A stretch of DNA of 64,000 bases from Chitiniphilus purpureus. Its GTDB lineage: Bacteria > Pseudomonadota > Gammaproteobacteria > Burkholderiales > Chitinibacteraceae. Under the pieces are notes generated by a model. That model was not told the DNA's origin. It searched no databases and saw only the letters and a list, made by a program, of their open reading frames with translations. Positions 10,893 to 19,451 of the stretch are shown here, in pieces. Position numbers and translations under genes: made by a program. Each line of letters opens with the position of its first letter. Position 1 is the first letter of the stretch. The DNA lies in NCBI RefSeq assembly GCF_025642115.1, contig NZ_CP106753.1:1-64000 (forward strand), written 5' to 3'.

Positions 10893-11282
10893 CTAGGGCA
10901 GTTTGGCGACCACCTTGATCTCAAACTGAAAACCGTACAGCCAGGTGACTCCAATGCCGGTCAAGGTGGGATAAGGGGCTTCACCCCAATATTCGGGCAG
11001 GACGCGCCAGATGGTTTCAAGGTTCGATTCGGGATCGACGACAAAGAGGGTTACGTCAACCACGTCGTCAAACGTGCAGCCCGCGGCAGCGAGCACCGCA
11101 TTCAGGTTATCGAACGCCAACCTGACCTGCGCCTGCAGATCGGGCTCGGGCGAGCCATCCTCGCGGCTGCCGACCTGCCCTGAAACGAACAGAAACCCGT
11201 TGGATTTGACGGCCGGTGAATACCGATTGCGCTCATAAAGCGCGTGCCGTCCGGGGGGGAAAACCGCTTCGCGTGTTGCCAT
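10893..11282 (-). CDS. RidA/YjgF family protein
   Basis: A 129-residue Rid-family protein. Classical RidA hydrolyses reactive enamine/imine intermediates; subfamilies differ in activity. Typical segments are GFLFVSGQVG, QVRLAFDNLNAVLAAAG and DVVDVTLFV; the C-terminal YPTLTGIGVTWLYGFQFEIK aligns with the catalytic region, but the usual Arg of canonical RidA is not evident there, so it is likely a Rid subfamily member of unknown substrate. AAAGGTG stands 7-8 bases before the ATG at 11280-11282; longer frames lack support. It is divergent from a LysR gene. Confidence 0.85.
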   Translation of the reverse strand: MATREAVFPPGRHALYERNRYSPAVKSNGFLFVSGQVGSREDGSPEPDLQAQVRLAFDNLNAVLAAAGCTFDDVVDVTLFVVDPESNLETIWRVLPEYWGEAPYPTLTGIGVTWLYGFQFEIKVVAKLP

Positions 11283-11424
11283 GTCTGCACCTTTGCAATG
11301 GGGCGAAATCCGCCTACTGAACGAGGAAAACACTTTATAAGTGCCAGGCCATGTCGATAAACAGGCAATTTTGGCCATCACTGTTTGTAAAATACAAACA
11401 ATCTGGAACCAGGGAGGATGCAGG

Positions 11425-12366
11425 GTGGATCGGTTCGATGCGATGCGTGCCTTTGCTCGGGTGGTGGAGGCAGGCAGCTTCACCAAGGCTGCCCAGACAC
11501 TGCACATGAGCAAAACCACGGTGACGCAACTGATTCAGCAGTTGGAGGCGCGCCTGCGCGTCAAGTTGCTCCATCGCACCACCCGCAAGCTCAGCGTCAC
11601 GCCCGATGGCGCGGCCTACTACGCGCGCGTCGTCCGCCTGCTGGCGGACCTGGACGATGCTGAAACCAGCCTGTCCAGCGCTGCGGCTGCGCCCAGGGGT
11701 CGGCTGCGGGTGGATGTGCCCAGCCCGCTGGCCCGTCTGGTGTTGGTGCCGGCGCTACCGGCTTTCCACGCGCGCTACCCGGATATCCAGTTCGACATGG
11801 GCGTGAGCGACCGGATGGTGGATCTGCTCGGCGACAACGTGGATTGCGTCGTGCGCGGTGGCGAAATCATCGATCAATCCCTGAGCGCCCGTCATGTCGG
11901 CGATTTGCAAATCGGCGCCTACGTCGCACCAGGTTATGTGGCACGCCTCGGCGTGCCGGTGCACCCACGGGAGCTGGAGGACACAGCCCATCGCATAGTG
12001 GGCTTCATGTCTTCACGCACCGGCACGGTCGAGCCTTGGGCCATGCACTGCGGGAATGAACACATTCAGGTCAAGAGCCGCTATGTGCTCGCGGTGGACG
12101 ATGGCAATGCCTACCTTGAGGCGGGGTTGGCTGGACTGGGGGTGCTTTGGTTGCCTACCTATATGGCGGCCGCCCATCAGGCGCGTGGCGAATTGATTCC
12201 GCTATTCGAGCAATGGCGTTTCGACCCACTACCGCTATACGTGGCATTTCCGCCAAACCGCCATGTAAGCGCCAAGCTGCGGGTGTTCATCGACTGGATC
12301 GTTGAGTTGATCAAGCAGTATGTCCCAGATGCCAACCGGGATCGGCGCCATCCCAGCCATCCCTGA
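11425..12366 (+). CDS. LysR-family transcriptional regulator
   Basis: A 313-residue LysR regulator. The GTG at 11425 is chosen because it gives the canonical start VDRFDAMRAFARVVEAGSFT and is preceded by AGGGAGG at 11411-11417 with 7-base spacing. The helix-turn-helix (TKAAQTLHMSKTTVTQLIQQ) is followed by a substrate-binding-like effector domain. It is divergent from the Rid-family gene across about 140 bases and probably controls it. Confidence 0.9.
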   Translation: MDRFDAMRAFARVVEAGSFTKAAQTLHMSKTTVTQLIQQLEARLRVKLLHRTTRKLSVTPDGAAYYARVVRLLADLDDAETSLSSAAAAPRGRLRVDVPSPLARLVLVPALPAFHARYPDIQFDMGVSDRMVDLLGDNVDCVVRGGEIIDQSLSARHVGDLQIGAYVAPGYVARLGVPVHPRELEDTAHRIVGFMSSRTGTVEPWAMHCGNEHIQVKSRYVLAVDDGNAYLEAGLAGLGVLWLPTYMAAAHQARGELIPLFEQWRFDPLPLYVAFPPNRHVSAKLRVFIDWIVELIKQYVPDANRDRRHPSHP

Positions 12367-12791
12367 TTGGACCCTTGCAACAGCGGCAGTCGCCGTGCAG
12401 CGGAGCACGGGGGCGTCAATCGCAAGCCCACGCTGCTGTCCGATCTGCCACGCAATCCTGCCGTTGCGAACCGTCGCGGCACGCTGCTGCCCCAGCCGCG
12501 GCGATCAGCGGCTTCACGGCATCAAGCTGAACAGCCGCCATCGCATATGGCGTAGCGCCCGATACCGCGCCGGCAGGTGCCTGCCACACGCGGTCCGTCA
12601 GCCGCGGGGCGATGCGCCAAGCCGGTTGGGGCGGCGATGCCCTTGGCGGCATGCCGTCGCAGACAGGGGGCCGCGATGTAAAACAGGACCAAGCAACTCG
12701 TGGCGTCTTGCTCGTGGCTTCGTCTTCCCGGCAACACCTGCGCTGCTTGTCACTGGGTCGATTCAGCCCGCCGGATGAGTGGCATGAGGGC
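12367..12791. other. Spacer without a supported gene
   Basis: Open frames here have no recognisable domain, signal or ribosome binding site. I see nothing in it. Confidence 0.5.
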
Positions 12792-13187
12792 TCAGTCCCT
12801 GCAGTATCCCTCCCCACTGCGGACTGTCAGGCAATTTGATTTTTCGGCGAGCCACTTCATGCCGGTCCCCTCGCCATTGCTTGCCTGGATCACTTCCTTC
12901 ACCCCGTCACGCTCAAACGCAATGCCGGAAACGACGGCCTTGCCCTGGAAGGTACGCGGGCCATCGAGATTCTGAATCGTCACCTGATACGTGCCATTCC
13001 CGCCGGCAAGCTGCAACAACGTGCCTTCCGGGCCATGCCACTTGCCGACCCAACTGTCGGCGACCGGCTTGTCCATGACCGGCGTCGGATCGGCAGGCTG
13101 CACCGGGCGGGGACCGGTACCCTGCTCCGAACAGCCGGCGGCGGCCATTGCCGCAATCGCAGCAAGATGACAAAGCATGATTTTCAC
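12792..13187 (-). CDS. Small putative lipoprotein
   Basis: A 131-residue product with a lipoprotein signal peptide: a hydrophobic N-terminus and lipobox AAAGC with Cys19 as the predicted lipidated residue. The mature part (WVGKWHGPEGTLLQLAGGNG, TYQVTIQNLDGPRTFQGKAV) looks like a small beta-rich domain that I do not assign to a family; two cysteines near the end could form a disulfide. The start is GTG at 13187, preceded by GAGGTGG; ATG at 13178 is an alternative. Probably anchored in the cell envelope; function unknown. Confidence 0.8.
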   Translation of the reverse strand: MKIMLCHLAAIAAMAAAGCSEQGTGPRPVQPADPTPVMDKPVADSWVGKWHGPEGTLLQLAGGNGTYQVTIQNLDGPRTFQGKAVVSGIAFERDGVKEVIQASNGEGTGMKWLAEKSNCLTVRSGEGYCRD

Positions 13188-13329
13188 TCAGGCCACCTCA
13201 TATCGCTTGCTCCAGCGTTTGGATTCAGCCATCGCCTGGCAATCCGGCAAAGCGCAGGCCTGCAAAAGAGTGTGCGGTTCGCAGCAGGATGGCCCAGGGC
13301 GGCGGCGCCTGCTCCACGATGGCGTGCGC

Positions 13330-13725
13330 TCAACTGATATCGGTGATCCTGGCGATCATCCCATCCTGGAATTCGAATTCGGAACGGCCTGGTATATCCA
13401 GGACTTGCCCCTTTTTCAGGCCATTTGGCAGATCGGCAGCAACCACGGCGTGAAAGTCGATCAGGGCGGTTGCTGTTGCGCCATCCACTTCGAACACCCT
13501 GATCGACTGATTACGCTCCGCGAACAACGGTAGCGATTGCCGGGCAAGCGCCCTGAGTTCATCAACGCCTTGTGTATGCGCATTGACCACGTCGGCAGAG
13601 ATATTCTTGAATTCCACCTGTGGGTGAACAGTCAGCAGCATACCGTCGATATCCTTGCGGTTATAGGCATCGATATAGCGGTCGACGATTTCGCGGATTT
13701 CCGTGGGACTCAATTGAACCTCCAT
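13330..13725 (-). CDS. NTF2-like / SnoaL-like domain protein
   Basis: A 131-residue single-domain protein of the NTF2-like superfamily: an N-terminal helix (IREIVDRYIDAYNRKDIDGM), LLTVHPQVEFKN, and a curved sheet with FEVDGATATALIDFHAVVA. Family members are small-molecule isomerases, hydrolases or non-catalytic binding proteins; the substrate cannot be predicted. The start at 13723-13725 (MEVQLSPTEI) is chosen because residues upstream do not fit the fold. It stands alone between a lipoprotein gene and a long spacer. Confidence 0.8.
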   Translation of the reverse strand: MEVQLSPTEIREIVDRYIDAYNRKDIDGMLLTVHPQVEFKNISADVVNAHTQGVDELRALARQSLPLFAERNQSIRVFEVDGATATALIDFHAVVAADLPNGLKKGQVLDIPGRSEFEFQDGMIARITDIS

Positions 13726-14155
13726 GACTGATGGATAAATCGGCCAGACGCCGTGCACCGGGCCGATGCTAACCGAGGAACGCTTCACACGGTCGCATCA
13801 CACACATGCAATGGTGGCCCTTCGCCGGCATCCGTCATCCCGGTACACGCACAGTGCACCTGCCGCCGCGAATGGCACGCGTACCGCCATTTCAGCATCC
13901 TCATGGAGCCACACCCGCTGTGCAGTGCTGACCGTGGCCTGCCGCACGCTTTCGCTTTGGTTTGACGCACCGCTTCGGAGGCCGGGCGCCAGACGACACC
14001 AGCTTTGCAACATCCTGCAGCAACACCCCGATGCCGTGCCGGGCGCCCCGCACCGTACCGGGGCAGATCGCCAATCCAGGCAGTGGCGCACTGGCGGGGA
14101 AGATCGACCCACACTTGGGAACGCACCGCCGATTCGCCAATATGACCGGAATCAC
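13726..14155. other. Spacer without a supported gene
   Basis: About 430 bases between the NTF2-like gene and the slyD terminator. Overlapping open frames on both strands have no recognisable protein features. Confidence 0.5.
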
Positions 14156-14181
14156 AAAAAAAACCCTCCGCAACCGGAGGG
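14156..14181 (-). terminator. slyD intrinsic terminator
   Basis: On the minus strand CCCTCC-GGTTGC-GGAGGG (14181-14164) is followed by eight T (14163-14156), a textbook Rho-independent terminator 29 bases after the slyD stop. Confidence 0.9.
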
Positions 14182-14209
14182 CCTTTCCGTGGGCCTGGCC
14201 CGCGCCGGC

Positions 14210-14686
14210 TCAGTGATGATGCCCGTGCTCGCCATGCACATGCTGGTGGGCAATCTCCTCGGCCGTTGCTTCGCGCACGGCCAGCACCTTGATGCCAAAG
14301 CGCATGGTCTTGCCGCACAGCGGGTGGTTGCCATCCAGCAACACGGTGGGGCCCTTGATCTTGGTCACGAAGTAGTAGCGCGGCTCGCCATCGGGACCAG
14401 GGCGCTGGATCTGGCCGCCGACCTTGATGCCAGGCGGGAAGTCGGCCTTGGCCATGCTGGTGACCAGGGCTTCATCGCGCTCGCCGAACGTGTCTTCGGA
14501 GGCCAGCTCCACCATGGTCTGGAAGCCGGCTTCCTGGCCTTCCAGGGCGGCCTCCAGTTTGGGGAACAGGTTGTCGTAGCCACCGTGCAGGTAGGCCATC
14601 GGCTGTTTGCCCTCGTCATAGACGAAGCCATTGATATCGGTGACTTTCAAACGCAGGGTCACGGCGGTGTTCCGGGTGATCTTCAT
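14210..14686 (-). CDS. slyD: FKBP-type peptidyl-prolyl isomerase SlyD
   Basis: A cytosolic prolyl isomerase/chaperone that also binds Ni/Zn through its tail. The 158-residue product has the split FKBP domain with the IF chaperone insert (YLHGGYDNLFPKLEAALEGQ; ASEDTFGERDEAL; LDGNHPLCGKTMRFGIKVL) and ends HQHVHGEHGHHH, a short His-rich metal-binding tail. ATG at 14684-14686 gives the normal N-terminus MKITRNTAVTLRLKV. It stands alone with its own terminator. Confidence 0.95.
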   Translation of the reverse strand: MKITRNTAVTLRLKVTDINGFVYDEGKQPMAYLHGGYDNLFPKLEAALEGQEAGFQTMVELASEDTFGERDEALVTSMAKADFPPGIKVGGQIQRPGPDGEPRYYFVTKIKGPTVLLDGNHPLCGKTMRFGIKVLAVREATAEEIAHQHVHGEHGHHH

Positions 14687-15047
14687 AGGGCAATTCGGGC
14701 TGGGTGGAAGGCCGGAAGGTTCGCCCTTCTGCTGGGGAGTGTCAACTTGCCGGTGCGGATGATGCTGGAGCGCGTGGCCGGCCCGTGTGACAGGCAACGA
14801 CTGATGGGCAAATGCGTGAATGGCAGGGGCAACCATGGCCCCCTTTCCACCATCGCGTCTGCTGCAAAGCGGCGCACACACGCCAGCGGCACAGCTTGCC
14901 CGCCCACCCTGGCGCATACAGCGGCGGCGGTTTGATGCGCAATCAACCGGCCGCATGCGGGTCAGCGCGCTTCAGCCACGGCCGGGAGTCAACCTTGGAT
15001 GGCGTGGCGCCACCGGCTGACCGTCTTCCACCTCCCGGCGGGCGCCA
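14687..15047. other. Spacer without a supported gene
   Basis: It contains the slyD promoter region and the 3' side of the MFS gene; otherwise I see nothing supportable. Confidence 0.5.
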
Positions 15048-16616
15048 TCAGACCTTGCGGGCATGCGTGCCGATATGCCGCAACGCCACCGCGGAAAGCA
15101 CGGCCAGCACGGCGACGCTTGCCGTACTGAAAAGGGCGGCGCCTTTCAGTCCGGTCATGAACGCCGCTTGCGCCTGCGCCATCAGGCCAGCCGGCAGCTC
15201 CGATGCGATGGCAGAGGCAGCCCACAGGCTGTCACTGACGGCTTCGCTGGCAGCGGCGTCCAGATCGGCGGGCAGGCTGCCCTTCATGGTGCGGTGATAG
15301 AGCGCACCGGCAATGCTGCCAAGCAAGGCGATCCCCAGCGAGATTCCCAGTTCCTGCACCATCTCGGTCATCGCCGAGGCCGATCCCGCCTTTTCCGGAG
15401 GGGCGGCCCCGACGGCCAGATCGGTGCCGAGGGCAGCGACGGTGCCGTTGCCCAGGTAGGCCAGCGCCAGCGCGGCAATCGCGGTCAGCACGCCGGCCGT
15501 CCCCTGCGCCAGCTGCGTCAGCATCAGGTAGCCCACCGCCGACAAGGCGAGCGACCCGGCGACCACGAAGCCGGGCCGGATCACCCGGGCCGCCAGCGGC
15601 GCGCCGGTGCCGCCGATGATCATGGCCAGCGCAGCCAGCCCCATCCACAAGCCCGCCACCGACGACGTATGGCCAGCCACCAATTGCAGATACTGGGCAA
15701 CCAACAGCATCGTGCCGCCCACCGCAACCAGGCTGAACAGCAGCACGATCAGCGCCACCACGAATGCCCGATCGGCAAACAAGCCCAGATCCAGCAACGG
15801 ATCGGCCAGTCGGCGCTGACGCCTGACGAACAGCCAAGCAAACAGCACGCCAACCAGGATGGCGGCAATGGCGCCGGGTTCCATGCCTGACTTGGCGATC
15901 TGCTTGATGCCGTAGACAAACGGCAGCATGGCGGCAAGCGACAGCACCACGCTGGCAAGATCCAACCGACCGGTGCCGCGGGCGCGGTACTCGGGCAGCA
16001 GAAACGGGGCCAGCAACAGCAGCAGCGCCACGACCGGCACCGCGATCAGGAAGGCCGAGCCCCACCAGAACGACTCCAGCAGCAGCCCCCCCACCACCGG
16101 CCCCAGCGCGTAGCCGACGCCCCACATGGTCGCCCAGATGCCGATGCCAAGCGCCCGCTGGCGCGGGTCGGGGAACAGATTGCTGATCAGCGCCAGTGTC
16201 GAGGGCATCAGCGTGGCCCCGGCCACGCCAAGCGCAGCCCGGGCCGCAATCAGCATGGTGGCGCTGGTCGAGAATGCCGCAACCACCGAAGCCGCGGCAA
16301 AGGCGACTGCGCCCAGCAACAGCAGCCTGCGGCGGCCGATGCGGTCGCCCAGCGTGCCCATGGTGATCAGAAAACCCGCAATCAGAAAGCCGTAGGCGTC
16401 CATGATCCACAATGCCTGTGTGCTGGTCGGCTGCAGATCGAGGGCCAGTGCCGGCAAGGTCAGATGCAGCAGCGTCAGGTCCAGCCCGAGCATGGCCGTG
16501 GGCAGGGACAACAGGGCCAGTCCTGCCCAGGCACGCGCGCCGGCGCGTGGGGCATGCTGCTGCAGGTGCGTGTCCGGCAGCTCGATGGGCGTGGAAGATG
16601 GGTGATGAGATGTCAT
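15048..16616 (-). CDS. MFS multidrug exporter, DHA2 (14-TM) family
   Basis: A 522-residue inner-membrane proton antiporter with about 14 hydrophobic segments. The first membrane segment LPTAMLGLDLTLLHLTLPAL carries the Asp typical of DHA2 exporters, followed by motif A (GTLGDRIGRRRLLLLG) and the antiporter motif region GYALGPVVGGLLLE. It resembles SmvA-type methyl viologen/quaternary-compound exporters. It is divergent from the MmyB-type regulator at 16723 with 106 bases between, which suggests regulation by that protein. The real substrate is unknown. Confidence 0.9.
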   Translation of the reverse strand: MTSHHPSSTPIELPDTHLQQHAPRAGARAWAGLALLSLPTAMLGLDLTLLHLTLPALALDLQPTSTQALWIMDAYGFLIAGFLITMGTLGDRIGRRRLLLLGAVAFAAASVVAAFSTSATMLIAARAALGVAGATLMPSTLALISNLFPDPRQRALGIGIWATMWGVGYALGPVVGGLLLESFWWGSAFLIAVPVVALLLLLAPFLLPEYRARGTGRLDLASVVLSLAAMLPFVYGIKQIAKSGMEPGAIAAILVGVLFAWLFVRRQRRLADPLLDLGLFADRAFVVALIVLLFSLVAVGGTMLLVAQYLQLVAGHTSSVAGLWMGLAALAMIIGGTGAPLAARVIRPGFVVAGSLALSAVGYLMLTQLAQGTAGVLTAIAALALAYLGNGTVAALGTDLAVGAAPPEKAGSASAMTEMVQELGISLGIALLGSIAGALYHRTMKGSLPADLDAAASEAVSDSLWAASAIASELPAGLMAQAQAAFMTGLKGAALFSTASVAVLAVLSAVALRHIGTHARKV

Positions 16617-16722
16617 GGACGACCCGGGGCCTCAAGGGCTTTGAATTGCGGAAACCTCATCCTCCAGGCAACATCACCTACTGACAATTTAAGTAAATAT
16701 CCTATTACCAACAGCAATAGCG

Positions 16723-17511
16723 ATGCATGATCGAAGCCTCAGCCGCACCCGGAATGAACTGTCGGCGTTCCTGATCCGCCATCGGAAGCAACTGACGCCT
16801 GCCGATGTCGGCCTGCCTGCGACCGAACGCCGCCGCACCCCCGGGCTGCGTCGCGAAGAGGTCGCCGCACTGGCCGGTGTGGGTCTGACCTGGTACACCT
16901 GGTTCGAGCAGGGACGCGATATCCAGGTGTCGGAGAAATTCCTGCTGAGCGTGGCCTATGCCCTCCAGCTTGACGACGCCGAGTGCAGCCATCTGTTTCT
17001 CCTGGCGCACAGGCGGCCCCCACCGCCGGAGGCGCATCAATCGATGTCGGTGACGCCGGGCATCCGGCAGTTGCTGGATGATCTGCCCCGGCCGGCCTAT
17101 GTGCAGAACCTGCGATGGGACGTGGTGGCCTGGAACGCCGCGGCGGACGCGTTGTTCGGTTTCAGCGCCAGGGCACGTGCAGACTGCAATCTGCTGCGCC
17201 TGGCATTTGCCGATCCCGATATGCGCGCACGTTTGCCGGGCTGGCACGACGACGCGCCGCGGCTGTTGGCGCAGTTGCGCTATGACATCGCCGTGGCGCC
17301 GGACGATCCGGCGATGCGGGCGCTGATCGAGGATCTGCAGGTGCTGTCCCCCAGCTTTGGGCAGGCGTGGGCCATGCCGGATAGCACGATTGCAGCGCGC
17401 GGTATCCGCTCGATCGTGGACAGCGCGGGCAGCCTGCACCGCTTCCACCATGAAACGCTGGTGGTGAACGAGCACCGGCATCTGAAGATGGTGGTGTACT
17501 TCGCGGCCTAG
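16723..17511 (+). CDS. XRE-type regulator with MmyB-like ligand-binding domain
   Basis: A 262-residue regulator: N-terminal Cro/XRE helix-turn-helix (GLRREEVAALAGVGLTWYTW, FEQGRDIQVSEKFLLSVAYA) followed by the MmyB-like domain (LRWDVVAWNAAADALFGFSA, and the HHETLVVNEHRHLKMVVYFA ending), which in this family resembles a PAS-like fatty-acid/small-molecule pocket. It is divergent from a DHA2 exporter and likely regulates it. The intergenic region 16617-16722 is AT-rich and holds both promoters. Confidence 0.9.
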   Translation: MHDRSLSRTRNELSAFLIRHRKQLTPADVGLPATERRRTPGLRREEVAALAGVGLTWYTWFEQGRDIQVSEKFLLSVAYALQLDDAECSHLFLLAHRRPPPPEAHQSMSVTPGIRQLLDDLPRPAYVQNLRWDVVAWNAAADALFGFSARARADCNLLRLAFADPDMRARLPGWHDDAPRLLAQLRYDIAVAPDDPAMRALIEDLQVLSPSFGQAWAMPDSTIAARGIRSIVDSAGSLHRFHHETLVVNEHRHLKMVVYFAA

Positions 17512-17746
17512 CTGCCGGCCCAACCTGGTGCAGCAGTGCCGGCAAGCCTTGCAAAACGCCCTGGGCGGCAATCGGTCGGCCTGCCTTTGGTCACCGACAG
17601 CAAAGGGCATACGGCAAGGGGATGCGGTGCACCGGACTCCCCGCAGCGGCGGGCAGTACGGGCGTGGCGAGCGCGGGCAGGCGTTGCCAGGTCACACCGA
17701 CCGGCACGGTCGGGGCCCGGCTCCACCCGGTTGCACTGCAGGCGGG
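17512..17746. other. Spacer between the MmyB-type regulator and tpsB
   Basis: Convergent gene ends; no clear terminator hairpin or gene seen. Confidence 0.4.
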
Positions 17747-19429
17747 TCAGTAGCGATAGCTGCCGGCCACGAACAGCCGCGGGTTCCGGTCTCTCGATTC
17801 GGCTTCAGGCCGGCCGCCGTGCACGCGCCAGCCCAGCGTGCCTTCGAGCCGCCAGCGTTGGTGCAGCCAGCGCGCGCCAAGGCCGGCCCCGGCGAGCTGC
17901 CGCTTGCCGGCCGAGCTGTCGTCCCATGGCTCGGCATTCAACCGGACCTGCCCACCATCCCACCAGAGAAAGCCGGTCAGCTGTTCATCGACAGCGGCGC
18001 GCAGCTCGGTTTGCAGCAGCCAGCCGCGGTCGCCGCTGCCCTCGCCCATCGGATAGGCGCGTACCCCCAGGAACCCGCCCAGGCTGAATTTTTCGGACGG
18101 GTCCAGGTTGGTATCCGTCCACTGGGCCGAGACCCGGCCATAGGCGCTGAACACCCCGGGCAGTTTCTGGATGCGCACCATGTCCAGGTTCAGCTTGTGA
18201 AAGCCACCGGCGGTACCGGCGGTCACGTCGTCCAACAGACGCGATGCGTCGTCCACCTCCAACTCGCCGCCGGCCAGCGATACCTGACCGTAGGTGATGC
18301 CTCCGCCACCCCAGCCATCCCGGTGGTCGAACTGCAACGCGAGCGTCACGCTGTCGGCACGGCGCTCGCGCTCCAGATCGAGCGCAGCGTAGCGCTGCTC
18401 CAGCCTTTTGTGGGCCAGCGTGGCCGATGCCAGCAGGTTGGCGCGTTGCGAGCGCACCCATGGATAGCTCAGGCGCAGCAAGGCGGTATCGGCGATGCCG
18501 CTGGCGTCCAGCACCGCGAATTCGCGACCCAGCTGATAGCTGCTGCGCGACCAGCCCACGGCGGCCCGCAGGCCATGGGCACCCAACGGTGTTTCGTATT
18601 CGAGCGAGCCCAGCCATAGCGATTCGTCGGTCAGCATCGCGGTCAGTGACAGCTGGTCGCCGAAGCGGAACGGGCTGTTCCACTCCAGCGCGCCGCGCAG
18701 CCGATGCTCGCCGGTGTTGACGTTGCCGGTATTGTCGAAGCCGATCTCGCCCGATACGTGGTTGCGGCGGGTCACCTGCACCGCCAGGTCGGTCTCACCG
18801 AATGCCTGCCCGGGCTTGAGCACCGGCCGCACCTGAAAGCCCGGCTGGTCGTCCAGCAGCAGCATGGTGCGCTCCAGCGTCCCGCTGCGGATGGGCGAGC
18901 CGTCAGGAATCCCGGCCTGCAGAAACGGCTGGGCACCGCTCACCTTGGGGTCGTCGCCCAGCGCCTGTGTACGGCCCACTGTGCCTTCGATGATCTGGAT
19001 CACCAGGATGCCGTCGTTCAGCCGCTGCGCAGGCAGCACCGCGCGCGCGAGCGGATAGCCCAGCTGGCGGTAGTGCGCCGTCAGGGTCTCTGCCAGCCGG
19101 TTCAGCCCGTCCAGCGTAAAGCGCTGCCCGTCCACCGGGCCCAACCGGGCCAGGAGCTGCCCGGTCGGCTGGGTGCGGTTTCCCTCCAGCCGTATGCCGC
19201 GCAACACCACGTGGGTCTCATCGCCGGCCTGCGCGCCCGCCGGGGGCGAAGGTGGCGGATAGCTTGGCAACGCGCCCGGATCGCTGGTCAGCGGCGCAAC
19301 CGGCACCTTTTCCTGCAACTCCAGCCCCGGCGCGGGGGCGGCCACCGAGGGGAACGATCCGGTCATGCCGACCGCCAAGCCGATGGCCGACAACAGACGG
19401 CCAGGTAGACACAGGATGGGTTGACGCAT
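17747..19429 (-). CDS. TpsB outer-membrane transporter of a two-partner secretion system (ShlB/FhaC/HecB type)
   Basis: TpsB proteins are Omp85-type barrels that export a partner TpsA across the outer membrane. The 560-residue product has a signal peptide ending near SVAAPAP, a POTRA region (GIRLEGNRTQPTGQLLARLG; NDGILVIQIIEGTVGRTQAL), and a 16-strand barrel domain with GEIGFDNTGNVNTGEHRLRG, a VRGY-like lid motif VRAYPMGEGSGDRGW, and the terminal Phe/Tyr strand LFVAGSYRY. ATG at 19427-19429 is 22 bases after the TpsA stop; a start at 19498 would overlap TpsA and lacks a signal sequence. Encoded directly downstream of its substrate. Confidence 0.94.
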   Translation of the reverse strand: MRQPILCLPGRLLSAIGLAVGMTGSFPSVAAPAPGLELQEKVPVAPLTSDPGALPSYPPPSPPAGAQAGDETHVVLRGIRLEGNRTQPTGQLLARLGPVDGQRFTLDGLNRLAETLTAHYRQLGYPLARAVLPAQRLNDGILVIQIIEGTVGRTQALGDDPKVSGAQPFLQAGIPDGSPIRSGTLERTMLLLDDQPGFQVRPVLKPGQAFGETDLAVQVTRRNHVSGEIGFDNTGNVNTGEHRLRGALEWNSPFRFGDQLSLTAMLTDESLWLGSLEYETPLGAHGLRAAVGWSRSSYQLGREFAVLDASGIADTALLRLSYPWVRSQRANLLASATLAHKRLEQRYAALDLERERRADSVTLALQFDHRDGWGGGGITYGQVSLAGGELEVDDASRLLDDVTAGTAGGFHKLNLDMVRIQKLPGVFSAYGRVSAQWTDTNLDPSEKFSLGGFLGVRAYPMGEGSGDRGWLLQTELRAAVDEQLTGFLWWDGGQVRLNAEPWDDSSAGKRQLAGAGLGARWLHQRWRLEGTLGWRVHGGRPEAESRDRNPRLFVAGSYRY

Positions 19430-19451
19430 CGTTGCGCGGTACTCCGGTTGA